DNA of 21,663 nucleotides from an uncultured Bacteroidales bacterium. GTDB taxonomy: Bacteria > Bacteroidota > Bacteroidia > Bacteroidales > Paludibacteraceae. Numbering within the stretch: the stretch's first letter is position 1; each line of letters begins with the position of its first letter. The position numbers and the translations under genes are program-made. The stretch spans positions 1 through 21,663 of the forward strand of contig CAKZZM010000152.1 in the NCBI GenBank assembly GCA_937885465.1. Reading direction: 5' to 3'. Positions 5,978-13,230 of this stretch are shown in pieces. The notes beneath the pieces were generated by a model that was not told where the DNA came from, made no database searches, and saw nothing but the letters and a program-made list of their open reading frames with translations.

Positions 5978-6955
5978 TTATTGACAAGAGCGCGTAGCAA
6001 TGGAAGAAGCAAAATCATTCAAGGCAACACACTCCTCGCGAGTGATATGTTTTTTCTCGGGATTGTATTTCCATGGACTGACAATAAGCATGCGACCGGC
6101 AGCAACAGCGTCAAACAATAGTGCAGAAGGCTTGTAATACTTGCCAAACCCATTATTGGCTATATAAATGACCGAATGCTGTTCTTTAAGAAAAACAGCC
6201 AACACGTCTTTTTCCTGTGGGGAAATGAAAGGTGAGACCATTACTGCACCTTTTCTTGCAGACAACACACAGCCGTTCATATAGTCCCGAAGAGGCTCTG
6301 AGTCACCACCCGTAGCAGCCTCAACTAAGGTGTGGCTTACATGGACGGTTTTGCGATAATCAGATAACAAGATGCTTATGTTACCTACTGTTTCATAAAG
6401 GGTTCCATTAATATCCACGCCTTTCTGTACACGGAAAAAGCCCGGCTTGAGGCGCTTGGTAGCAAGGCGCTGAGGGTTCATTTTGACATATTGCATCATG
6501 GCATCCAGTTGCCCACTTCGGGAAAGAGGACGAATGAAAGGCGTCTCAGTGAAGATAGGATGTGGACGTTGTTGATTGTCCCGAATGGCATTCGGGCTAA
6601 CAGACAATGAGTATTCCCTGCCAATTATCTTGACACCTTGCCAAAAACCGCGTAACGCAGCTTTAATACTTACAGGCATCTCTTGCATGACATGCAAAAT
6701 AAAATGCACATGGTCAGGCATCATTCTCAATCCTATGATTTTTATCTCGGGATGATAATCAGGTATAGAACGGACACAAGATTTGATTTGTTCGCCTAAT
6801 GGTGTTAATTCAACTTTAGCTTCATCGGGGTCATTGTTTGGTATAACCAGTGTACCCAAAAGTGGTTCACGAGAAGATACAATGAGAGTAATATGATAGA
6901 TACCGACACCCTTCCATGCTGTGCCGAACCGCTGCCAATGCCATTGCTCACTCAT
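5978..6955 (-). CDS. HUH (Y1, REP-associated-type) transposase fused to a DprA-like domain
   Basis: Encodes 325 residues starting at ATG 6955. An upstream ATG at 7006 overlaps the promoter and is rejected. Residues 18-165 form a Y1 transposase/RAYT domain: YHITLIVSSRE strand, the metal-binding HUH pair in MPDHVHFILHV (His82, His84), and a candidate nucleophile Tyr156 in MQYVKMNPQRL. This family cuts and joins single-stranded DNA via a phosphotyrosine. Residues 230-320 look like a DprA/LOG-type Rossmann fold: SARKGAVMVSPFISPQEKDV, VIYIANNGFGKYYKPS, LLFDAVAAGRMLIVSPW, ITREECVALNDFA. No IS ends were identified, so this is more likely a domesticated or REP-linked enzyme than a free insertion sequence. 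The gene is alone on the minus strand. Confidence 0.85.
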   Translation of the reverse strand: MSEQWHWQRFGTAWKGVGIYHITLIVSSREPLLGTLVIPNNDPDEAKVELTPLGEQIKSCVRSIPDYHPEIKIIGLRMMPDHVHFILHVMQEMPVSIKAALRGFWQGVKIIGREYSLSVSPNAIRDNQQRPHPIFTETPFIRPLSRSGQLDAMMQYVKMNPQRLATKRLKPGFFRVQKGVDINGTLYETVGNISILLSDYRKTVHVSHTLVEAATGGDSEPLRDYMNGCVLSARKGAVMVSPFISPQEKDVLAVFLKEQHSVIYIANNGFGKYYKPSALLFDAVAAGRMLIVSPWKYNPEKKHITREECVALNDFASSIATRSCQ

Positions 6956-6975
6956 ACCGGTTTCTTCTTTGACTG

Positions 6976-7006
6976 CAAAATTACAAATAATTTCCGAAAT
7001 ATGCAA
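6976..7006 (-). promoter_or_regulatory. Bacteroidales-type promoter for the HUH transposase gene
   Basis: On the minus strand, TTGC (complement of 7003-7006) and TAATTTTG (complement of 6976-6983) lie 19 nt apart, a good TTG...TAnnTTTG match. Transcription would start near 6969, about 14 nt before ATG 6955. This supports the shorter start. Confidence 0.65.
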
Positions 7007-7100
7007 GAAAAAAATGCTATTTATGCCGAAAAAGCGTCATTTTAAGCAGATAAGTTCCGAAAAGTGCACCAAAAGACCTACTTTTTGGAAACTATCAAGC

Positions 7101-7160
7101 AACCTCAAACAACCTCAAACAACCTCAAACAATCTCAAACAATTTCAAACAATTTCAAAC
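7101..7160 (+). repeat. 10-bp minisatellite, leader copy
   Basis: Six exact-length tandem units of AAYYTCAAAC (AACCTCAAAC x3, AATCTCAAAC, AATTTCAAAC x2), ending 8 nt before the ATG at 7169. The same repeat appears inside the gene at 7811-7876. Copy-number change here would alter the distance from promoter to start codon. Confidence 0.9.
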
Positions 7161-7168
7161 AATATACA

Positions 7169-8884
7169 ATGAAACAACTCATTACCATCTGCCTACTCGG
7201 CATCGCGCTGGTGGCGGAAGCACAAAGCAGTTTTGACAAGTTCAAACAACAACAGGACTCTCGCTTTGACAAGTTCAAGAGCGACAAACAGGCGGAGTAC
7301 GATGCCTTCCGGCAGCGTGCCAATGCAGCGTATGCCGACTTCATGCGCCAAGCATGGGAGTCCTTTCCCGCACACAAACCTGCCGAGCCCATCGAAGAGA
7401 AGACCCTCCCGCCTGTAGTCTATGATGCCCCCAAGCCCGAAGCCGTGCCGCAACAACCGAAAACGGAGCCAAAGCCACAGGTGCGACCCGCCACTGAACC
7501 AATAGAGGAACTAACGGAGCCTGTCACAGAGCCTTTGGAGGAACTAACGGAGCCTGTTCCGGAAGAGGTAGATATACCCGAACCGCTCCCGCCGGTGAAA
7601 CCCCTCACTACACCCAAGCAAGCCGTGAAGACCACTCCCGCTCCGCAGCCCAAACAGATTCCCGTACAACCCAAAGTGGTAGTCGTACCCAAGCCTGCGC
7701 CTGCGCCGGAACCCATCGCGCCTGTCCGCCCCAAAGAGGACATGCCCTTCCAGCGCGTCTCCATCTCGTACTTTGGCACAATCGTCACTATCGGTTTCCC
7801 CGAAGCAGACGACCTCAAACTATTTCAAACAACCTCAAACAACCTCAAACAACCTCAAACAATTTCAAACAACCTCTCAGAGAACGCTCTTGCCGATGCC
7901 TGGCAACAACTTGCCGACGCCAAGTACGACATCACCCTCAAAACCGCCCTTGATGCACGCAAAGCCAACAACCTCTGCGACTGGGCGTACATGAAAGTGC
8001 TGCAAGCCGCCACCGAGAAACGTTACGGCAAGTCCAACGAAGCCGTACTCATGCAGGCGTTCCTCATGTCGCAGTCCGGCTACCGCATACGCATGGGCAT
8101 GAATGCCAACAGACTTTACCTGCTGGTGGCAAGCGACTACAACATCTGCGGGCTGACGTTCTTCACCCTTGACGGCGTGAAATACTACATGGTGGGTGAG
8201 GACAAGATTCCGTCCATGCAAATATGTCGCGCCAAGTTCGACAAAGAGAAATCACTCTCGCTCCAACTGGCACAACTGCCCGGACTGGGGGACGAGCCTG
8301 CACCCAAGCGTACACTGACCTCGCGCAAAGGGGTCACTGCCACCGTCAGCGTGAACAAGAACCTCATTGATTTTTTCGACTCGTATCCGCAGGCGTACCT
8401 GAACAACGATTTCACTACGCGCTGGGCTGCGTATGCGAACACTCCGCTTGACCTCAGTATTCAAAACACACTCTACCCACCCTTCCGGAAAGTCATTGCA
8501 TCACTGAGCGAGCGCGATGCTGTCGGACTCATTCTCAACTGGGTACAGACTGCCTTCCAGTACGCCTACGATGATGAGGTTTGGGGCGGAGACCGCGCTT
8601 TCTTCCCGCAGGAAACACTCTTCTACCCCTACAGCGACTGCGAGGACCGCGCCATTCTTTTCTCGCGCCTCGTGCGGGATATAGTCGGTCTGGATGTTGT
8701 TCTTTTGTACTACCCCGGGCACCTCGCCGCGGCTGTCGCTTTCACAGCACAGGAGAGTGGTGATTGGCTCCAGTATGGCAACCGCCGTTATGTGGTCTGT
8801 GACCCCACGTACATCAACGCACCCGTCGGTGCCACCATGCCCGGCATGGACAACCAGCAAGCCAAAGTAATCGTGTTGAAATAG
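7169..8884 (+). CDS. Exported Pro-rich protein with transglutaminase-like domain
   Basis: Encodes 571 residues from ATG 7169, chosen because it begins the signal peptide MKQLITICLLGIALVAEAQ. The ORF stays open upstream only through the minisatellite. Residues 22-60 form a charged helix with repeated FDKFK words. Residues 70-190 are Pro/Glu/Lys-rich with imperfect EPIEELTEPV repeats, probably an extended envelope-spanning linker. The 10-bp repeat encodes about 214-236 (SNNLKQPQTISNN). The C-terminal half ends in a transglutaminase/papain-like domain with Cys491 (SDCEDRA), His518 (PGHLAA) and Asp545 (VCDPTYI), the expected catalytic triad order. Proteases, peptidoglycan amidases and cross-linkers share this fold, so the reaction cannot be assigned. 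It has no close operon partners. Confidence 0.8.
   Translation: MKQLITICLLGIALVAEAQSSFDKFKQQQDSRFDKFKSDKQAEYDAFRQRANAAYADFMRQAWESFPAHKPAEPIEEKTLPPVVYDAPKPEAVPQQPKTEPKPQVRPATEPIEELTEPVTEPLEELTEPVPEEVDIPEPLPPVKPLTTPKQAVKTTPAPQPKQIPVQPKVVVVPKPAPAPEPIAPVRPKEDMPFQRVSISYFGTIVTIGFPEADDLKLFQTTSNNLKQPQTISNNLSENALADAWQQLADAKYDITLKTALDARKANNLCDWAYMKVLQAATEKRYGKSNEAVLMQAFLMSQSGYRIRMGMNANRLYLLVASDYNICGLTFFTLDGVKYYMVGEDKIPSMQICRAKFDKEKSLSLQLAQLPGLGDEPAPKRTLTSRKGVTATVSVNKNLIDFFDSYPQAYLNNDFTTRWAAYANTPLDLSIQNTLYPPFRKVIASLSERDAVGLILNWVQTAFQYAYDDEVWGGDRAFFPQETLFYPYSDCEDRAILFSRLVRDIVGLDVVLLYYPGHLAAAVAFTAQESGDWLQYGNRRYVVCDPTYINAPVGATMPGMDNQQAKVIVLK
7811..7876 (+). repeat. 10-bp minisatellite, coding copy
   Basis: Six units plus a partial unit: GACCTCAAAC, TATTTCAAAC, AACCTCAAAC x3, AATTTCAAAC, AACCTC. 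It reads through in frame as a Gln/Asn/Thr/Ser-rich loop, since 30 bp equals ten codons. It is the same motif as at 7101-7160. Confidence 0.9.
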
Positions 8885-9336
8885 TTTCCCCTCCGTTCAT
8901 ACAACCGAAGAACTCAGGCCGAAATAGGTCTATAGGTCATCCCCCAGCCTGTGAGGAAAGAAGCAAATCGTCCGGAGCGTAGGAAAGAACACCTTAGACA
9001 GGGGTCCCGCTTGCGGGGGAGGGGTATGTACGGCGTTGCCGATTGTCCTTCGGAAAGAAACTGCATTCTGCGTAACTCGTTCAATCGTCAATCGTTTAAT
9101 CTTCTTCTCCTATTTTTTGTCAATTCCGAGCGTAGTGACCTCTCGCAGTTGCCCTTTACTCTTAACTGCCGGGCAGATGATGTCAGCAGCGAGGTACGTT
9201 AATAAATGGAGCCGATTGGTATAATCCATTATTCAATTTTCGGTTGATTTTGTATAATGTACTATACTAATTGCGGTGCAAAGTTACTACATTTCTCCAC
9301 ATGTGCGAATATTTTTGGTGTTTTTTTGCAAAAATA
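8885..9336. other. Noncoding gap with REP-like repeats
   Basis: About 450 bp with no supported gene. It contains a fragment of the 20567/20855 repeat at 8965-8988 (ATCGTCCGGAGCGTAGGAAAGAA), the family A copy at 8987-9072, and AT-rich sequence leading to the promoter at 9337. ORFs here read through repeats and have no recognisable protein. Confidence 0.6.
8987..9072. repeat. Interspersed intergenic repeat, family A copy 2
   Basis: Direct copy of 8-93. The sequence after it (TCGTTCAATCGTCAATCG) also recalls the TCGTCCAAT words of family B, so the two families may be parts of one larger, variable element. Confidence 0.75.
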
Positions 9337-9368
9337 TTTGCATAATTCATTTTTTTTTTGTAACTTTG
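9337..9368 (+). promoter_or_regulatory. Bacteroidales-type promoter for the rmlC-tpiA run
   Basis: TTTG at 9337-9340 and TAACTTTG at 9361-9368 with a 20-nt spacer. Transcription should start near 9375, about 10 nt before ATG 9386. The T10 tract just before the -7 box is a possible slippage site. Confidence 0.8.
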
Positions 9369-9385
9369 CGGCCAAATTGGGAAAT

Positions 9386-9952
9386 ATGGACATACGAGAG
9401 ACAGAAATAGACGGTTTGTTGGTGATTGAACCCCGCGTGTTTGCTGACAGTCGCGGATATTTCTTCGAGAGCTATTCGCAACGCGAATTCGAGGAGAAGA
9501 TAGCCCCGATAATCGGACATAGTGTCACGTTCGTTCAAGATAACGAGAGTAAGTCATCGTACGGCGTGATGCGCGGACTGCATTACCAGCGTGCGCCTTA
9601 TACGCAAGCTAAACTGGTGCGTTGCGTGCAGGGTAGAGTATTGGATGTGGCGGTGGATATACGTGCCGGTTCGCCCACATTCGGGAAGCACGTGGCGGTG
9701 GAACTGTCGGAAGACAACCATCGTCAGTTCTTCATCGACAAGGGGTTTGCGCACGGTTTTGCCGTACTGAGCGAGACGGCTGTTTTTCAGTATAAATGCG
9801 ATGAGTTTTATCATCCCGAAGCGGATGCGGGCATCAGCATTGCTGATCGTTCGCTCGGCATTGACTGGATGTTGCCCGCTGAGCGCGTTATCCTCAGCGA
9901 GAAAGATACGCGTCATCCGCTTTTACAAGACATAACACCATGGCAACCATGA
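9386..9952 (+). CDS. rmlC: dTDP-4-dehydrorhamnose 3,5-epimerase
   Basis: Encodes 188 residues from ATG 9386; upstream in-frame codons overlap the promoter. RmlC epimerises C3 and C5 of dTDP-4-keto-6-deoxyglucose, the third step to dTDP-L-rhamnose, in the cytoplasm. Visible family features: cupin fold, FFESYSQREFEE, RGLHYQ with the catalytic His66, VQGRVLDVAVDIR, GFAHGFAVLSE, and FQYKCDEFYHPEAD with the active-site Tyr region. The length is normal. The other rml genes (A, B, D) are not in this window; the only other sugar gene nearby is galE. The ATGA overlap with the next gene implies coupling. RmlC-like epimerases of related sugars cannot be excluded. Confidence 0.9.
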   Translation: MDIRETEIDGLLVIEPRVFADSRGYFFESYSQREFEEKIAPIIGHSVTFVQDNESKSSYGVMRGLHYQRAPYTQAKLVRCVQGRVLDVAVDIRAGSPTFGKHVAVELSEDNHRQFFIDKGFAHGFAVLSETAVFQYKCDEFYHPEADAGISIADRSLGIDWMLPAERVILSEKDTRHPLLQDITPWQP

Positions 9953-10734
9953 ACACAGACAACACAAAAGATGCTTTCAACTCGTTCCGCCTGAACGGGG
10001 CGAAAGAGATGCCGATGGAGCTTTTCCAGATGGCTTTAGACGAATGCGCTGAAGAAGCTACCGAGACGAACGAAGAGGTGCTGGAGAATTTCTTCGTGAA
10101 CATTGAGACGACGCACATCATGTCGATGGACGTGGAGCGTCAGGAACTGGAGAATCGTCCGACCCTGCTGATAATGGCCGGTCCGAACGGTTCGGGTAAG
10201 ACGACCATCATGACGCATTTAGCCAAACACGGTTGGCTGAAAGGAATGGTTTATCAGAACCAAGACTTCATTGCACAGAACCTGTACGGCGGTTGGAACG
10301 ACGACAACGCCATCCGCAAGTCGGCCGCGTACTGCGAAGAAGAGCGTGAGGCGTGTCTCAGAGAGATGAAATCCATCGCTTTTGAGACGGTAAGCGGCCT
10401 GAATAAACTCGACTACATCAAGCGCGCAAAAGCAGCCGGTTACCACGTCATCTATATTTACGTGAGCACGTATTCGCCGACTGTTCAGGCGAGTCGAGTG
10501 GCCATCCGCGTGATGAAAGGCGGGCATAGTATTCCGCTGAAAACAATCATCTCGCGGTACATGGAGTCGCTGCTGAACACGCGCGCACTCGTTCGCGTGG
10601 CCGATGTAAGCTATATATACGACAACTCGGCGCATAACTCGGCACCCAAACTGCTGATGACTTTCCGAAACGGGAAAATGTCGGAGCAACACGTGGAGAA
10701 ACTGCCGCGATGGGCGCAATCCATCCTTGAATAG
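9949..10734 (+). CDS. Zeta-toxin-like P-loop kinase/ATPase
   Basis: Encodes 261 residues from ATG 9949, which overlaps the rmlC stop as ATGA. ATG 9940 in the same frame is an alternative. Residues 1-70 are acidic and helical with no known domain. Residues 73-230 are a zeta-toxin/UNG1-kinase-like P-loop domain: Walker A AGPNGSGKTT (Lys84), NQDFIAQNL, SAAYCEEEREACL, a Thr/Glu segment IAFETVSG, and a YIYVSTYSPTVQASRVAIRV region. In toxins this fold phosphorylates UDP-N-acetylglucosamine. Many chromosomal Bacteroidales homologues lack an epsilon antitoxin, as here. Its place in a run with rmlC and galE is suggestive for a sugar-nucleotide substrate but does not prove it. Confidence 0.75.
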   Translation: MNTDNTKDAFNSFRLNGAKEMPMELFQMALDECAEEATETNEEVLENFFVNIETTHIMSMDVERQELENRPTLLIMAGPNGSGKTTIMTHLAKHGWLKGMVYQNQDFIAQNLYGGWNDDNAIRKSAAYCEEEREACLREMKSIAFETVSGLNKLDYIKRAKAAGYHVIYIYVSTYSPTVQASRVAIRVMKGGHSIPLKTIISRYMESLLNTRALVRVADVSYIYDNSAHNSAPKLLMTFRNGKMSEQHVEKLPRWAQSILE

Positions 10735-10752
10735 TAAATTAGTAAATGAGAT

Positions 10753-12186
10753 ATGAAGACAAGAATTTTTCCTTTTATTGTTGGTGCGGCGGTGATGCTG
10801 AGCAGTTGCGTGACGCGAATTATCACAACTGCTGAGGCTCCTGCTTCGACACCGACGGTTGTCTATACGCAACCAACCACTCGCGTGGTGTATGGCAGCA
10901 CATACGTGCAACCAACGCAAACGACGACTATCGTCAAAAGTACGCCGTCAAAGACGACGACAACAGTGGTGAACGTGACTCCGCTGGGCGAGGATGTCAG
11001 TTTCTTCCTCGACTTGCGAGCGGTGGGTGCTGCTTTTGCGGCATCGAACACGCTGGAGGAGTTTGAGCGACTGCTGAACTCATCGAGTTACATGCTCAAC
11101 TCGCTCGACCTCAATCACGATGGATATGTTGATTATCTGCGCGTTATAGAGGTAGTTGATGGGTATAATCACGTCATTGTCATCCAAGCAGTGTTGGCGC
11201 AGAACATCTTCCAAGACGTGGCAACATTGACGGTGGAGATGAGCTATTCGACTCCTTACGTGCAGATTATCGGTGCGCCTTATGTGTATGGTGCCAACTA
11301 CTATGTTCGTCCTGTTTTCGTGCGTACACCACCTATTTTCGCTCGTTGGCGCGGCGCGGGTTATAGCCCGTGGCATTCACCGTATTATTGGGACTATTAT
11401 CCGCATCACTACACCAAACCGGCACCTGTCTATCTCAGTCATTATCAAGCGTATGTGAACACCTACATCACGAACAACCACTATTGCAACCACTGCGAGT
11501 TTGATGACCGTGCCCATTACACCGATTATAGTCGCACGAGCTCGCAAGTGACGCGTAAGGACTACGAGACGCGCCATCCCGAGCAGTCGTTCTCTCGTCG
11601 CGTCACCGAATCGGCCGCATCGTCGAGCGTGAGTCGTACAGCTACTATCAGCAACGCACGCGACTTGCAGCAACGAGTAGCGTCGAATACGAAAACCATC
11701 ACCGGCAGTACATCAACCTCGACGAGCCGGACAATCAGCAACACTAGTGGTTCATCCACTACAACGAGTCGTACGAACACGAATACCGGCAGTTCATCCA
11801 CAACAACGAGCCGTACGAACACGAATACCGGTGGTTCATCCACTACAACGAGTCGTACGAACACGAATACCGGTAGTTCATCCACTACCACGAGCACGTC
11901 ACGTAAGGTGACACCTGCCACGACGACCACCACCTCGCGTGTGAACACGAGCGGAACGAGCCGTACGACGACAAAGACCGTCAACACCGACGGTTCATCG
12001 ACAACCACTCGCCGCGGCGCGGCATCATCGACCTCAAGTTCATCTCGCAGCTCGAGTAGTTCAAGCAGTTCGAGAACTTCAAATAGTTCAAATAGTTCGA
12101 GAAGTTCAAGTAGTTCAAGTAGTTCGAGAAGTTCGGGCACATCGACCTCTTCGCGTACATCTACTAATAATACACAACGTCGTTAA
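10753..12186 (+). CDS. Ser/Thr-rich lipoprotein of unknown function
   Basis: Encodes 477 residues. The N-terminus is a lipoprotein signal with lipobox LSSC (Cys19), so the mature protein should be lipid-anchored in the envelope. Residues 20-75 are Thr-rich. Residues 80-165 form a folded-looking region with an EF-hand-like loop DLNHDGYVD (119-127). Residues 170-260 are rich in Tyr, Trp, Pro and His (YYWDYYPHHY). From about 300 the protein is low complexity: three 14-residue repeats (GSSTTTSRTNTNTG type) and then a Ser/Arg tail. The tail looks like a flexible, possibly O-glycosylated stalk. I do not recognise the family. It sits 18 nt after the P-loop gene and 12 nt before galE. Confidence 0.65.
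   Translation: MKTRIFPFIVGAAVMLSSCVTRIITTAEAPASTPTVVYTQPTTRVVYGSTYVQPTQTTTIVKSTPSKTTTTVVNVTPLGEDVSFFLDLRAVGAAFAASNTLEEFERLLNSSSYMLNSLDLNHDGYVDYLRVIEVVDGYNHVIVIQAVLAQNIFQDVATLTVEMSYSTPYVQIIGAPYVYGANYYVRPVFVRTPPIFARWRGAGYSPWHSPYYWDYYPHHYTKPAPVYLSHYQAYVNTYITNNHYCNHCEFDDRAHYTDYSRTSSQVTRKDYETRHPEQSFSRRVTESAASSSVSRTATISNARDLQQRVASNTKTITGSTSTSTSRTISNTSGSSTTTSRTNTNTGSSSTTTSRTNTNTGGSSTTTSRTNTNTGSSSTTTSTSRKVTPATTTTTSRVNTSGTSRTTTKTVNTDGSSTTTRRGAASSTSSSSRSSSSSSSSRTSNSSNSSRSSSSSSSSRSSGTSTSSRTSTNNTQRR
11749..11898 (+). repeat. 42-bp tandem coding repeat
   Basis: Three full units (11749-11790, 11791-11832, 11833-11874) and a partial fourth, each 14 codons encoding SSTTTSRTNTNTG-type sequence. Units are nearly identical at the DNA level, so copy number may vary between strains without shifting the frame. 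Confidence 0.9.
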
Positions 12187-12198
12187 AAACAATAAGAT

Positions 12199-13218
12199 AT
12201 GAAAATCCTTGTAACCGGTGGTGCCGGTTTTATCGGAAGCCACACTTTGATTGAACTCTATAAGGCGGGACACACCGCTGTAGTCGTTGACAACTTGAGC
12301 AACTCCAATCCAGAGGCGCTGCGCCGTGTGGCGGAACTGATTGGAATTGAGTCTATTCCGTTCTACCAAACAGACATCCGCGACCGTGCCGGGTTGGAAA
12401 CGGTGTTTGCTCAACACCAATTCGATGCGTGCATCCATTTCGCAGGCCTAAAAGCCGTGGGAGAGAGCGTGGAGAAGCCGCTTGAATACTACGAAAACAA
12501 CATGAACGGCACGTTCGTGCTGGTAGATGTGATGCGTGGTCACGGCTGCAAGAACATCATCTTCTCGAGCAGTGCCACTGTGTATGGTGATCCGGCTATT
12601 ATCCCCATCACGGAAACGTGTCCGAAAGGTCACTGCACCAATCCTTACGGTCAGACGAAGAGCATGTTGGAGGAAGTGTTGATGGACGTGCAACGTGCTG
12701 ATAAAGAGTGGAATGTGGTGCTCCTCCGCTATTTCAACCCAATCGGTGCCCATGCCAGTGGCCGTATCGGTGAAGACCCGAACGGCATCCCCAATAACTT
12801 GATGCCGTACATCACGCAAGTGGCCGTTGGCAAACGTCAGGAGTTGGGTGTTTTCGGCAACGACTATCCTACACACGACGGCACAGGCGTACGTGACTAT
12901 ATCCATGTGGTGGACCTTGCTTCGGCACATGTAGCAGCGCTGCAAGCCATTGAACGTCAGTGCGGATGCGCCATCTACAATATCGGTACCGGCCACGGAT
13001 ACAGCGTACTGGACGTGGTGAACGCTTTCATGAAAGTGAACGGCGTACCTGTTCCGTACAGCATCAAACCTCGCCGTGCGGGCGATATTGCCACATGCTA
13101 TTGCGACCCCGCGAAGGCCAAAGCGGAGTTGGGTTGGCAGGCGCAGTTCGGTATTGAGGAGATGTGCCGTGACTCGTGGAACTGGCAGAAACAGAAACCG
13201 AACGGTTATCGCAGCTAA
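12199..13218 (+). CDS. galE: UDP-glucose 4-epimerase
   Basis: Encodes 339 residues, the usual GalE length. It interconverts UDP-glucose and UDP-galactose with bound NAD in the cytoplasm, feeding galactose use and surface polysaccharide synthesis. It is an extended SDR: Rossmann motif TGGAGFIGS (residues 6-14), VVDNLSNSN, FAGLKAVGES, SSSATVYG (Ser123-125 region), and the catalytic Tyr150-xxx-Lys154 in NPYGQTK. NPIGAH and PYITQVAVGKR match GalE specifically rather than other sugar epimerases. It lies 12 nt before hisS within the co-directional run. Confidence 0.95.
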   Translation: MKILVTGGAGFIGSHTLIELYKAGHTAVVVDNLSNSNPEALRRVAELIGIESIPFYQTDIRDRAGLETVFAQHQFDACIHFAGLKAVGESVEKPLEYYENNMNGTFVLVDVMRGHGCKNIIFSSSATVYGDPAIIPITETCPKGHCTNPYGQTKSMLEEVLMDVQRADKEWNVVLLRYFNPIGAHASGRIGEDPNGIPNNLMPYITQVAVGKRQELGVFGNDYPTHDGTGVRDYIHVVDLASAHVAALQAIERQCGCAIYNIGTGHGYSVLDVVNAFMKVNGVPVPYSIKPRRAGDIATCYCDPAKAKAELGWQAQFGIEEMCRDSWNWQKQKPNGYRS

Positions 13219-13230
13219 ATCAGTACACAC

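Noticed and set aside
5559..5984. 141-residue plus-strand ORF
   Set aside because: Overlaps the end of the 4649 gene in another frame and then reads through intergenic repeats.
9279..9309. Possible minus-strand promoter (TAACTTTG with TTCG 19 nt away)
   Set aside because: The -33 box is imperfect and no gene lies downstream on that strand; the word may be chance in AT-rich DNA.
11562..12140. 192-residue minus-strand ORF rich in Leu/Val/Glu
   Set aside because: Antisense of the Ser/Thr-rich repeats of the lipoprotein gene; low complexity with no start context or promoter.
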